Source: Bacillus_CJ salitolerans (lineage in GTDB: Bacteria > Bacillota > Bacilli > Bacillales > SA4). Taken from it: DNA of 24,074 nt. The notes below the pieces were generated by a model that saw only the letters and a list, made by a program, of their open reading frames with translations, did no database searches and was not told the origin of the DNA. Of this stretch, positions 1-7,139 are shown piece by piece; positions within the stretch are counted from its first letter, which is position 1; each line of letters begins with the position of its first letter. The translations under genes were made by a program, and so were the position numbers. The DNA lies in the NCBI RefSeq assembly GCF_042680805.1, contig NZ_JBHUEM010000002.1, forward strand, positions 1 through 24,074, given 5' to 3'.

Positions 1-27
1 TGAGCCAGGATCAAACTCTCCAATAAA
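1..27 (-). rRNA. 16S rRNA gene, 5' end only
   Basis: The reverse complement reads TTTATTGGAGAGTTTGATCC followed by TGGCTCA, which is the universal 5' end of bacterial 16S rRNA (the region bound by the common 27F primer). Only the first 27 or so bases of the mature rRNA are inside the window; the gene continues beyond the left edge. The exact mature 5' end is set by analogy with Bacillus 16S rRNA, which starts UUUAU.GGAGAG. Confidence 0.97.
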
Positions 28-164
28 GTGAAACTTCCTTCAGTGGGTGGTTTTCCCGCTGATGGTTAGTTGAACTTATCAGGGTGTTAGTGAATGTGTT
101 CCCGATAGGGAATTACAGTCACTTACCACCGTGGCAAGATGTTTGATGCTCAAAAAACACCGAC

Positions 165-239
165 AATCTACAATAGTAGATTTTAAAAATTATTGATGGT
201 TATTTACTATGAAATAACCTCGTTGGTATTAAAACCAAC
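165..239 (-). other. hairpins in the 16S rRNA leader
   Basis: Three perfect inverted repeats follow one another inside the pre-16S leader: AATCTAC/GTAGATT (165-182), GGTTATTT/AAATAACC (198-219) and GTTGGT/ACCAAC (222-239). They lie between boxA and the mature 16S end. None is followed by a U tract in the direction of transcription, so they look like leader folding or processing elements, not terminators. Confidence 0.5.
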
Positions 240-257
240 ACGCTTGACGTTTTGTTT

Positions 258-272
258 AGTTTTCAAAGAACT
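258..272 (-). promoter_or_regulatory. rRNA leader boxA
   Basis: The reverse complement is AGTTCTTTGAAAACT, matching the conserved boxA (GTTCTTTGAAAACT) of Bacillus rRNA leaders, where NusB/S10 (NusE) bind for antitermination. It lies 23 bases downstream of the inferred P2 start and is followed by a run of A/C-rich sequence, as in B. subtilis rrn leaders. Confidence 0.75.
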
Positions 273-301
273 GATCTTCGTCGCTCAGAAGCGACTTTAT
301 T

Positions 302-331
302 AATATATCACATATTAACTATGTCGGTCAA
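302..331 (-). promoter_or_regulatory. rrn promoter P2
   Basis: On the minus strand, TTGACC (331-326) and TATATT (307-302) are separated by 18 bp. The expected start, 7 bases after the -10, is a G at 295. Initiation with GTP is typical of growth-controlled Bacillus rRNA promoters. This is the promoter nearer to the 16S gene, and the transcript would open directly with the hairpin at 280-295. Confidence 0.8.
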
Positions 332-388
332 CTGTTTTTTTCACGAATAATTATTGCGTGATTCACTCAATTAACAGCGACGAAGAAT

Positions 389-418
389 AATATATCATGT
401 TAACCAATAGTAAGTCAA
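389..418 (-). promoter_or_regulatory. rrn promoter P1
   Basis: On the minus strand, TTGACT (418-413) and TATATT (394-389) are 18 bp apart, the same architecture as P2 lying 87 bp downstream. A G occurs at the expected start, near 381. The -35 box begins only 9 bp after the ygxA stop codon. Tandem promoters of this kind are the rule for Bacillus rRNA operons. Confidence 0.8.
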
Positions 419-427
419 CATATTCTT

Positions 428-1303
428 TTAAATGTGTGAGCTGTATTTCCGATGGTATATATTCAATCCTTTTGTTTCTTCTGTAATAACCTTTATTAGT
501 TTCTTTTCAATTAAATACTCTACTAGTGCTTCAAAGTCAATAGAGTAGTCTGTTAGCTCTGGATGAGTAACGAGTTCTTGTATCGTCCATACTTCATTAT
601 GGTTCATTACCTCTAATAAATGAAGAGATCCTACCTTCGTACTCGAATGAACCAAAAATTCACTAGCTAGGAATAATAGATCCAATCTCTTCTTTAATGA
701 TTCCCTACTTTCTATAAGTTCTTGATAAAGCTTATACACCTCTGGTTCTATTTTTCGTACTTGATTCCAGACTGTTACCTCTGGATGAAAACCATGATCT
801 ATAACGGACAACCTTGCTAAATGGTGTAATGCATGTACCATATTGTTATAGGCATCTAACAAATTTCCTGATTCAAATAGTTCTTTCCCATCGATAAAAC
901 GGCGAATTAATTTTGCAAACTCAAGACCAATTCTTTTCTTTCTATTATTAAGTGGAAAATCATGAATTGTTTGTTTTAGTTCCGTTATGTACTCATTTCT
1001 TTCAAATAATACTTTCCCATTAAGAACCCAATCAATCACCCTTCGATTCGTTCCTAAATTGATCCAATTTTCTAATTGGTTTGTATCTGCAATCTTCAGT
1101 GCAGCAATTTTCCCATTTTCCAATTGATAATGTTTAACTAACGCATTTTTATCGTTGTCGTTTTGTTTAGTGATAACTAGTAAAACAACATCAAAATTAT
1201 CGGTTGCTGGGTTTTCTGGTTTAATCTTCTCTAACAATAACACCCCAAGAGTATTAGCATGGCTAGCCCTTTCCTGGTATATCGGACGTAATAAATCTTC
1301 CAC
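428..1303 (-). CDS. ygxA: YgxA-like nucleotidyltransferase-fold protein
   Basis: This 291-residue protein matches B. subtilis YgxA in size and position, just upstream of an rRNA operon. The N-terminal part (about 1-125) corresponds to the family's nucleotidyltransferase-like domain. A helical middle section (about 125-230) contains an 'FESGNLLDAYNNMVHALHHLARL' type helix, and the last 60 residues look like a winged-helix domain (EVWTIQELVTHPEL... LVEYLIEKKLI). The biochemical activity is not established; I see no classic GS...DxD polymerase signature. The start is GTG at 1303, chosen because GGGGAGG (1311-1317 on the plus strand) sits 7 bases upstream. No terminator separates it from rrn promoter P1, so ygxA transcripts could run into the rRNA operon. 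Confidence 0.85.
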   Translation of the reverse strand: MEDLLRPIYQERASHANTLGVLLLEKIKPENPATDNFDVVLLVITKQNDNDKNALVKHYQLENGKIAALKIADTNQLENWINLGTNRRVIDWVLNGKVLFERNEYITELKQTIHDFPLNNRKKRIGLEFAKLIRRFIDGKELFESGNLLDAYNNMVHALHHLARLSVIDHGFHPEVTVWNQVRKIEPEVYKLYQELIESRESLKKRLDLLFLASEFLVHSSTKVGSLHLLEVMNHNEVWTIQELVTHPELTDYSIDFEALVEYLIEKKLIKVITEETKGLNIYHRKYSSHI

Positions 1304-1441
1304 ACATCTTCCTCCCCTACTCTACTTACCGTTTTCAATAAATTCGACGAAAGTAAGAAAAAACCTTCTAAGACTTGTCACGTTTATCATTACTTACATG
1401 CTGAACAGTATGGTATAGTAATGGCAGGAGGGACACTTTAC

Positions 1442-1795
1442 ATGGCAAAAAAATATTCAAGTAAAATTAATAAAATTAGAACCTTTGCACTTAGCCTAAT
1501 TTTCATTGGGTTCTTTGTAATGTATATCGGTATCTTTTTTAGGACGAATGTTTGGGTCATTACTATATTTATGATTCTCGGTCTACTATTTATCGTAGCT
1601 AGTACAGTTGTTTATTTCTGGATAGGCATGCTTTCGACCAAAACTATACAAGTTACCTGCCCGAACTGCGAGAAGCACACTAAGATGCTTGGAAGAGTTG
1701 ATATGTGTATGTACTGTAACGAACCACTTACATTAGATCCTGATTTAGAGGGTAAAGATTTCGACGAGAAATACAATAAGAAACGGCAAAATTAA
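1442..1795 (+). CDS. ygzB: YgzB family membrane protein (UPF0295)
   Basis: This is a 117-residue membrane protein of the UPF0295 family. After the lysine-rich N-terminus (MAKKYSSKINKIRT) come two membrane segments (about residues 15-35 and 40-65), then a cytoplasmic zinc-ribbon-like tail with two cysteine pairs, CPNC and CMYC, separated by a short spacer containing GRVD. The length and the IGMLSTK segment after TM2 match B. subtilis YgzB closely. The start at 1442 is preferred over an in-frame ATG at 1421 because AGGAGGG (1426-1432) sits 9 bases before it. It is convergent with perR and shares the terminator. Its function is unknown. Confidence 0.92.
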   Translation: MAKKYSSKINKIRTFALSLIFIGFFVMYIGIFFRTNVWVITIFMILGLLFIVASTVVYFWIGMLSTKTIQVTCPNCEKHTKMLGRVDMCMYCNEPLTLDPDLEGKDFDEKYNKKRQN

Positions 1796-1844
1796 AAAAG
1801 TAAGGAATCACCTGTCCTAGACAGTTTGCGATTCCTTACTTTTT
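1795..1844. terminator. bidirectional terminator between ygzB and perR
   Basis: A perfect 15-bp inverted repeat (AAAAAGTAAGGAATC at 1795-1809, complement at 1830-1844) has an A run on one side and a T run on the other. It can therefore terminate both the rightward ygzB transcript and the leftward perR transcript. Confidence 0.9.
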
Positions 1845-1871
1845 AATTTATGTCTTCCTTTAACCCTCTTT

Positions 1872-2306
1872 TTAATGTTTCGTACTTTTTACACAGTCGG
1901 GGCATGTTCCATATGTTTCCATGCGATGGTGGGAGATTTTGAATCCAGTTACATGCGATGCTAAATCTTCCACTTCATTAAGACCTGGATAATGGAAATC
2001 TACAATTTTTCCACATTCCTCACAAATTACATGATAATGGTGAGTCGTTACAAAATCAAAGCGACTTGAGGCATCACCATATGTTAATTCTTTAACAAGT
2101 CCAGCTTCTCGGAAAACACGTAAATTATTATAAACAGTTGCTACACTCATGTTTGGAAATTTACCTTCAAGTGCTTTATATATGTCATCAGCAGTTGGAT
2201 GTGTCATTGTTTGAATTAGATATTCTAAAATCGCATGACGTTGTGGAGTAATACGAACTCCAGATTCTTTCAACGTTTCTAGCGCATCTTTCAATTGTGT
2301 CGACAT
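1872..2306 (-). CDS. perR: peroxide-responsive repressor PerR (Fur family)
   Basis: PerR senses H2O2 through metal-catalysed histidine oxidation and represses peroxide-stress genes. An N-terminal winged helix (GVRITPQRHAILEYL ... PNMSVATVYNNLRVF) is followed by the metal-binding dimerisation domain. The PerR regulatory ligands are all present: His in MTHPTADD, Asp in SRFDF, the two His of HHYHVICEEC and Asp in KIVDFHYP. Two structural-zinc CxxC pairs (CEEC, CPDC) are intact. I place the start at ATG 2306 (144 residues). The upstream in-frame ATG at 2312 is only 1 base from the AGAGGTG Shine-Dalgarno, while the second is 7 bases away. A PerR box in its promoter indicates autoregulation. Confidence 0.95.
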   Translation of the reverse strand: MSTQLKDALETLKESGVRITPQRHAILEYLIQTMTHPTADDIYKALEGKFPNMSVATVYNNLRVFREAGLVKELTYGDASSRFDFVTTHHYHVICEECGKIVDFHYPGLNEVEDLASHVTGFKISHHRMETYGTCPDCVKSTKH

Positions 2307-2339
2307 CGCCATGCACCTCTTTTCAAAAAGATTATTACT

Positions 2340-2354
2340 TTATAATTGTTATAA
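2340..2354. promoter_or_regulatory. PerR box upstream of perR
   Basis: TTATAATTGTTATAA differs from the perfect PerR consensus TTATAATNATTATAA at a single position. It lies just downstream of the proposed -10 box, where binding would block the polymerase. B. subtilis perR is known to be autoregulated, so this is a reasonable operator assignment. Confidence 0.85.
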
Positions 2355-2356
2355 TT

Positions 2357-2386
2357 AGTGTACCTCTTATATAATTCCTTTGTCAA
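2357..2386 (-). promoter_or_regulatory. perR promoter
   Basis: On the minus strand a perfect -35 TTGACA (2386-2381) is followed after 18 bp by TACACT (2362-2357), which matches 4 of 6 bases of the -10 consensus. The predicted start falls inside the adjoining PerR box. Confidence 0.6.
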
Positions 2387-2422
2387 TCTTACACATTTTT
2401 ACTATATGTGATTGGACGGATT

Positions 2423-2983
2423 TTAAACACTTTTTTCGTCTTGATGTAATGTTGGTTCAATTCTTTTTAGCTGTTGGTTAATATATCTTCCTGCAACAAA
2501 TAAAAAGTCTGAAAGCCGATTTAAATAAGATAAAACAAGTGGATTCACACCATCAATCCTAACCGATCTTCTTTCTGCTCTCCTCACCACTGTTCTCGCT
2601 AAATGTAAGGTAGCCCCCGCAACGGATCCTCCAGGTAAGACAAAGTTTGTCAATGGAGGTAACGTAGCATCCCACTTATCAATAATCTCCTCTAGCCACT
2701 CAACATCTCGAGCCTCTAGTTTCCATTTAACCTCTTTCCCAATTGGTGTCGCTAATTCTGCACCCACATGAAACAGTGTAGTTTGAATTTTATGAAAGAC
2801 TTGCTGAATATCATCTTTCTCTTTCAAGCTCACGTCATGTAAATGACTTACAGCTAGACCAATTAATGAATTGGCTTCATCACATGTACCGTATGCCTCT
2901 ACACGTACATCATGCTTCGCTACTCTTTCCCCATATACTAAAGAAGTTGTTCCTTTATCTCCTGATTTTGTATATATTTTCAT
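2423..2983 (-). CDS. PduO-type cob(I)alamin adenosyltransferase
   Basis: This enzyme transfers the 5'-deoxyadenosyl group of ATP to cob(I)alamin or cobinamide to make adenosyl-cobalamin. The 186-residue protein has the family's N-terminal ATP-phosphate loop (TKSGDKGTTSL, residues 5-15) and the RVEAYGTCDEANSLIG helix with D35. It also has the FVLPGG turn (114-119) and the LHLARTVVRRAERR helix, whose R130/R134 correspond to the ATP-binding arginines of the Lactobacillus PduO enzyme. Its start lies 1 base after the stop of the upstream dehydrogenase gene, and its Shine-Dalgarno (AGGGGG) is formed by the last codons of that gene, so the two are translationally coupled. It resembles B. subtilis YvqK; no other cobalamin genes are visible here. 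Confidence 0.92.
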   Translation of the reverse strand: MKIYTKSGDKGTTSLVYGERVAKHDVRVEAYGTCDEANSLIGLAVSHLHDVSLKEKDDIQQVFHKIQTTLFHVGAELATPIGKEVKWKLEARDVEWLEEIIDKWDATLPPLTNFVLPGGSVAGATLHLARTVVRRAERRSVRIDGVNPLVLSYLNRLSDFLFVAGRYINQQLKRIEPTLHQDEKSV

Positions 2984-2984
2984 A

Positions 2985-3935
2985 TTAGTACCCCCTATTT
3001 ACATCAATTAAGTTAATATAATTCGTTTCTTTCTTCAAAAAACGCTTTAGGTTTTCTTCAAATATTTCAAAAGCTCTAGGAAGATAATTTGCTGTGATGC
3101 TTGATATGTGTGGTGTAACCGTAACATTCTCCATTTTCCATAATGGACTAGTTTGAGCGAGAGGCTCTGTTTCAAATACGTCTAAAACAGCATGAGATAT
3201 TAGGTTATTCTGCATTACTTCAATTATAATGTCTTCCCTCACTACGTCCCCTCGACCAATATTGATAAAAACAGCTGAATCTTTCATTTGTACGAAGTGT
3301 TCTTTCGTTAAGGAATGCCTTGTTTCTTTAGTACTAGGTAAGACAGATACAACAAAATCTACATCTGGTAGAAGCTCGGCCATCACTTCCATCTTACATA
3401 CAACATCAACTTCTGATGCTGGGGAGCCGCTTCGGTTTATTCCTATTACCCTCATCCCAAAAGCTTTACAAAGCTTTGCAATTTGTCCGCCGATTGCCCC
3501 AATCCCAATGATCATCACCGTTTTTCCATAGAGCTCAGACATTCGGATCGATCTGTTCCAAACCGCATCCATTTCTTGTTTATGTAATTGTTTTGCTTGT
3601 TTCGATACTTGCAGAATCATCCCTAGTGTATATTCCGCCATCGGAATTTTATGAATACCTCTCACATTTGTAACCATAATGTTTTTTTCTTGGATCGCTT
3701 GAAATGGCATTCGATCGATCCCAGCGGACATGACCATAATCCATTTTAGCTGTCTTGTCGATTGTATTAAATCTTCGGTTACATCTTCACCATACGTTAC
3801 TAAGATATCCGCATCCGCTAACCTAGTTTTTGCTTCTTCCATCGATGAATAAAAATGAAACGTTGCTTCTCGAAATCGTTTTTTTAGAGCCTCTTGTTTT
3901 TCAGTTTTCACACGAAGACTAGTAATGATTTTCAT
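2985..3935 (-). CDS. D-isomer-specific 2-hydroxyacid dehydrogenase
   Basis: This NAD(P)-dependent oxidoreductase belongs to the D-2-hydroxyacid dehydrogenase family (phosphoglycerate dehydrogenase / hydroxypyruvate reductase relatives). In the 316-residue protein the Rossmann motif is at GIGAIG (144-149). The catalytic triad is R228 (NIGRGDVV), E257 (VFETEP) and H276 (TPHISS). The substrate domain contains MVMSAGIDRM. There is no C-terminal ACT domain, so it is unlikely to be the biosynthetic serine enzyme; the substrate cannot be read from the sequence. A clear AGGAGG lies 6 bases before the ATG. It is the first gene of an operon with the adenosyltransferase, a pairing whose metabolic logic is not obvious. 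Confidence 0.9.
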   Translation of the reverse strand: MKIITSLRVKTEKQEALKKRFREATFHFYSSMEEAKTRLADADILVTYGEDVTEDLIQSTRQLKWIMVMSAGIDRMPFQAIQEKNIMVTNVRGIHKIPMAEYTLGMILQVSKQAKQLHKQEMDAVWNRSIRMSELYGKTVMIIGIGAIGGQIAKLCKAFGMRVIGINRSGSPASEVDVVCKMEVMAELLPDVDFVVSVLPSTKETRHSLTKEHFVQMKDSAVFINIGRGDVVREDIIIEVMQNNLISHAVLDVFETEPLAQTSPLWKMENVTVTPHISSITANYLPRAFEIFEENLKRFLKKETNYINLIDVNRGY

Positions 3936-4284
3936 GTCATTCCTCCTCTAGTTCTTCCTATATCTACTATATACAATTTCCTCCATTAGTGAAAAGCAAT
4001 AACTATTCTCATACTAATGAACATAAGGCAAGCGTACCGTTTAGCCTCAGACTAGCAAATGTTCCTAATTGAGAAAAAGGAACATTTCACCTCGAGAGGA
4101 TAGGTGCTGGAGTTGGATTCCAAGTCACGAGCCCATTCTCTTGCTGAAAACTTTTTTACTTAATAAACAAAAAAGGCGAGATTCCTCTCGCCAATAACCG
4201 CTCTTCATTGAGGGGGGGTTCCCTTACTATAGACTATTCATGATTTCATTTTATGTATAGACGATTGACTATTTGAGTAGAAAA
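3936..4284. other. intergenic region with unexplained hairpins
   Basis: No protein gene is seen. The stretch holds a strong 9-bp hairpin, AAATGTTCC/GGAACATTT (4057-4088), and a minus-strand terminator (4169-4192). Nearer the dehydrogenase start no convincing -35/-10 pair stands out. I compared it by eye with T-box, SAM, cobalamin, THF and preQ1 leader consensus elements and saw no match. Confidence 0.4.
4169..4192 (-). terminator. orphan minus-strand terminator or attenuator
   Basis: On the minus strand GGCGAGA and TCTCGCC form a 7-bp GC-rich stem with a 4-base loop, followed directly by TTTTTT. There is no minus-strand gene between this element and the MarR gene on the plus strand. It therefore either ends a small RNA or antisense transcript, or it is a leader attenuator far upstream of the dehydrogenase operon. 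Confidence 0.7.
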
Positions 4285-4313
4285 TTGACAAATTATTTAA
4301 CTATGTAAATAAT
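4285..4313 (+). promoter_or_regulatory. promoter of the marR-MFS operon with repeated ACTAT boxes
   Basis: TTGACA (4285-4290), a 17-bp spacer and AATAAT (4308-4313) form a good sigma-A promoter. The heptamers GACTATT (4232, 4267) and AACTATG/A (4299, 4315) recur around it. The last two lie in 16-bp-spaced direct copies (TTAACTAT...AAATAA) that cover the -10 and start region. This is where a MarR repressor would be expected to bind, though the copies are direct, not the usual palindrome. Confidence 0.6.
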
Positions 4314-4370
4314 TAACTATATGAAATAATACGAAATACAATGAAGTGATAACGATAATGGAGTGATGGA

Positions 4371-4790
4371 ATGGATCGAGATGAATTAATGAAGAATCTA
4401 GAAAGAACGATGCAAGGTACGTTTAGAGCACTACAAAAAGGGATGAATTCAATCCTTGGGGATAACATAAACCGAAGTGAATTTTATTTATTACGATTTT
4501 TAAAAGAGAATGGCCCAGCTAAAGTTTCATTAATATCGTCTGAGCTTAAAGTGACAGCTAGTCATATTACGGCAGTGGGAGACTCGCTGGTCACAAAAGG
4601 ATACATAGAACGAAACCGTTCCTCAGAAGATCGAAGAATTGTTGAACTTTCCCTCTCCGATCATGGGAAGCAATTATTTAATGATTTGAATCTTAGAAGA
4701 ACTCAGTATTTATATTCAACCCTAGATGATTTGACTGATGCTGAGATAAGCGAGCTTATTACATTGTTTAATAAGTTCAATCTTGGATAG
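4371..4790 (+). CDS. MarR family transcriptional regulator
   Basis: This 139-residue winged-helix regulator has an N-terminal dimerisation helix, followed by SEFYLLRFLKENGPAKVSLISSEL and the recognition helix VTASHITAVGDSLVTKGYI. The wing carries the typical DRR motif (SSEDRRIVELSLSDHG). C-terminal helices complete the dimer. The start is supported by GGAGTGAT just upstream. Its stop codon overlaps the Shine-Dalgarno of the efflux pump gene, so both are one transcript. The arrangement matches B. subtilis mdtR(yusO)-mdtP(yusP), in which the MarR protein represses the pump until a drug is bound. By analogy it is probably an autorepressor of this operon. Confidence 0.92.
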   Translation: MDRDELMKNLERTMQGTFRALQKGMNSILGDNINRSEFYLLRFLKENGPAKVSLISSELKVTASHITAVGDSLVTKGYIERNRSSEDRRIVELSLSDHGKQLFNDLNLRRTQYLYSTLDDLTDAEISELITLFNKFNLG

Positions 4791-4800
4791 GAGTGAAAAC

Positions 4801-6381
4801 ATGGAACATTTAGATACAAAAAAGAAAATTACGATAATGATTGCCATCATGTCTGCAATGCTCTTCGCGGCATTGAATCAAACGATTGTCGGAACAGCAT
4901 TACCACGAATCGTTTCAGACCTTGGTGGAATAGAATACTTTAACTGGGTGTTTACGATTTTCATGCTTGCATCAAGTGTTACAGCTATTTTAGTCGGCAA
5001 GCTTTCTGATATATATGGGAGAAAACCATTTATCTTAATTGGTATTGGTGTATTTATTTTAGGTTCCCTCCTTTGTGGAACAGCAACTTCGATTATTTAC
5101 TTAATCGTTTACCGCGGAATTCAAGGATTAGGAGCAGGGATGATCATGTCCACCGCATTTACTGCCGTAGGTGATTTATTTTCACCTAGGGAACGCGGTA
5201 GATGGCAGGGATTAATGGGAGCGGTATTCGGATTAGCCAGTGTATTTGGACCTACACTCGGAGGCTGGATTGTCGATCACACTCATTGGAAATGGGTATT
5301 TTGGGTATTCCTTCCGTTTGGGATTATTGCATTCATTCTCATTATGTCATTATTTCCTAGCGTAGAAAGAAAGCCATCTCAAAAAGTTGATTATATTGGA
5401 TCTATTTTAATTTCGGCAATCATTGTTCCATTATTATTAGCATTTTCATGGGCAGGCACACAATACGAATGGACGTCCCCACTGATTATCGGATTGTTTA
5501 TAGCATCGATTATTTCATTACTATTATTTATACAAGTAGAAAGACGTGTTCAGAATCCAGTATTACCATTAGATTTATTTAAGAATGATATCTTTTCTTT
5601 ATCTAATGCCGTCGGATTCATTCTCGGGGCAGGTATGTTTGGAACAATCATGTATATGCCTTTTTTCATACAAGGGGTAATTGGTACATCAGCAACAGCC
5701 TCTGGACTCATCATGATGCCAATGACACTTAGTATGGTTGTTTCAAGCTCGATTATCGGGCAATTTATTACAAAAACCGGAAAGTATAAGGCGTTTGCAA
5801 TCGGTGGACTCATGCTAATGGCCATCGGCATGTTCTTAATGTCTATCATGTCAACAGACACTTCAAATATGACGGCTGTTCTTAATATGATCATTGTCGG
5901 CTTTGGGTTAGGGGCATGTTTCCCGGTCTTTACGTTAACCGTCCAAAATGCGGTTAGTCAATCAAATTTAGGTGTCGCTACCGCTTCTACTCAATTATTT
6001 AGACAAATTGGGGGAACAGTTGGAGTTGCTATTTTAGGTACGGTTATGGCTTCAAGAATGGAAAGCAGACTAAAGGAATCAGTTGCTTCACTACCAGGCG
6101 GTATGACCTCTATGCCAAAAGAATTTGAGTCACTGTCAGACCCTCAACTATTAATGAATCCTGATCAATTGGCAGAAATAAAAATGAAGGTACCTTCCGA
6201 GATGCAATCGATTTTTGAAGAAATGCTTACCTTTCTTCGAGATGCTTTGTCCTATTCGTTAACTGGTTTGTTTTTAATCGGAGCCATTATGATGGTTGTT
6301 GCAGTGATTTTAACATTCTTCCTACGAGAAATACCGTTAAGACAATCGAATAAAGACGAAAATGAAACCGCAGCTTCGTAG
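4801..6381 (+). CDS. DHA2-family MFS multidrug efflux transporter (EmrB/QacA type)
   Basis: This 526-residue integral membrane protein has about 14 predicted membrane segments, the hallmark of the DHA2 drug:H+ antiporters. Visible signatures are the TM1 motif ALNQTIVGTALPRI, motif A in the loop after TM2 (GKLSDIYGRKP), RGIQGLGAGMIMS in TM4 and motif C in TM5 (GPTLGGWIVDH). The TM1 acidic residue usual in this group (D in LDxTIV) is an Asn here, as in some Bacillus members. The large loop before the last TM (about 430-490) is rich in Met/Pro. The start at 4801 has AGGAGTG 6 bases upstream; the frame could extend to 4783, but that lacks a ribosome binding site. It is probably regulated by the upstream MarR protein. 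The substrate is unknown. Confidence 0.92.
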   Translation: MEHLDTKKKITIMIAIMSAMLFAALNQTIVGTALPRIVSDLGGIEYFNWVFTIFMLASSVTAILVGKLSDIYGRKPFILIGIGVFILGSLLCGTATSIIYLIVYRGIQGLGAGMIMSTAFTAVGDLFSPRERGRWQGLMGAVFGLASVFGPTLGGWIVDHTHWKWVFWVFLPFGIIAFILIMSLFPSVERKPSQKVDYIGSILISAIIVPLLLAFSWAGTQYEWTSPLIIGLFIASIISLLLFIQVERRVQNPVLPLDLFKNDIFSLSNAVGFILGAGMFGTIMYMPFFIQGVIGTSATASGLIMMPMTLSMVVSSSIIGQFITKTGKYKAFAIGGLMLMAIGMFLMSIMSTDTSNMTAVLNMIIVGFGLGACFPVFTLTVQNAVSQSNLGVATASTQLFRQIGGTVGVAILGTVMASRMESRLKESVASLPGGMTSMPKEFESLSDPQLLMNPDQLAEIKMKVPSEMQSIFEEMLTFLRDALSYSLTGLFLIGAIMMVVAVILTFFLREIPLRQSNKDENETAAS

Positions 6382-6394
6382 GCTGCGGTTTTTA
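6365..6394 (+). terminator. terminator of the MFS gene
   Basis: AAACCGCAGC (6365-6374) pairs with GCTGCGGTTT (6382-6391), followed by more T residues. The stop codon TAG of the transporter (6379-6381) lies inside the 7-base loop, so the gene's last codons form the stem. Confidence 0.85.
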
Positions 6395-6569
6395 GTAGTT
6401 AGAAGATGGATTCGTTATCTATTTAAAGTAATATAGACAAAAATAGTAAGGATGGTTCTACAAAACCACGGAAATATTAGCAATAAGTTAAAAATTAATA
6501 TTACTATTAAACCGTTTTGATAAAGGTATTTTCAAAAAAATATTTATGTTGTTTGTGGAGGTCTTCACA

Positions 6570-7139
6570 TTGTCCAGTAAGTATGAAAACCTTGAAAAAG
6601 TGAATGCGCTAGAAAATGAAGCATTGAGACACGATGTAAACGGATGGCTTGTATACGACTTTTTAACATTTGATTGGTGGTTATTACTTGTATTCTTTAC
6701 ACTCCCTTGGTTAATTTGGATTAAGTATGTTGATCGAAACAGAATCATTGAGATCTTCCTTTTTGGAATGTTTATTATTAAAATAACGACTTTAACAGAC
6801 ATATTAGGAACTGAATTGAATTTTTGGAAATACCCGACCTCATTAATTCCTATTTACCCAAGAGCTTTTCCTTTTGATATATCAATGGTGCCTGTAGCTA
6901 TGATGCTCCTTTATCAATATTTTACAACTTGGAAAACCTATTTTATTTCTTTATTTGTGATGGCATCATCATTCGCATTCATTGGTGAACCTTTCTGTGT
7001 TTGGCAAGAATTAGTCATTTATACAAATTGGCATTATTTTTACTCATTTGTCTATTACATTGTATTAGGTATTTTAATCAGAGCATTTGTAGAAAAACTA
7101 AAACGTCTTCAATTCTCGAAGCATAGGCACGATACTTAG
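6570..7139 (+). CDS. CBO0543-type multi-pass membrane protein
   Basis: This 189-residue hydrophobic protein probably has five to six membrane segments. It resembles the 'CBO0543 family' proteins common in Bacillus, with the typical order: an N-terminal TM, a W-K-Y-P segment, a PFDISMVPVAMMLLYQYF segment, a TWKTYF turn, and a C-terminal NWHYFYSFVYYIVLG helix. No function is known for the family. I chose TTG at 6570 as start because GGAGG (6557-6561) lies 8 bases ahead. The in-frame ATG at 6546 has no ribosome binding site and would place that GGAGG inside the gene. It appears to be a single-gene unit. Confidence 0.75.
   Translation: MSSKYENLEKVNALENEALRHDVNGWLVYDFLTFDWWLLLVFFTLPWLIWIKYVDRNRIIEIFLFGMFIIKITTLTDILGTELNFWKYPTSLIPIYPRAFPFDISMVPVAMMLLYQYFTTWKTYFISLFVMASSFAFIGEPFCVWQELVIYTNWHYFYSFVYYIVLGILIRAFVEKLKRLQFSKHRHDT

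Noticed and set aside
4057..4140. riboswitch or T-box in the dehydrogenase leader
   Set aside because: Hairpins are present, but none of the conserved T-box, SAM, cobalamin, THF or preQ1 motifs could be found by eye.
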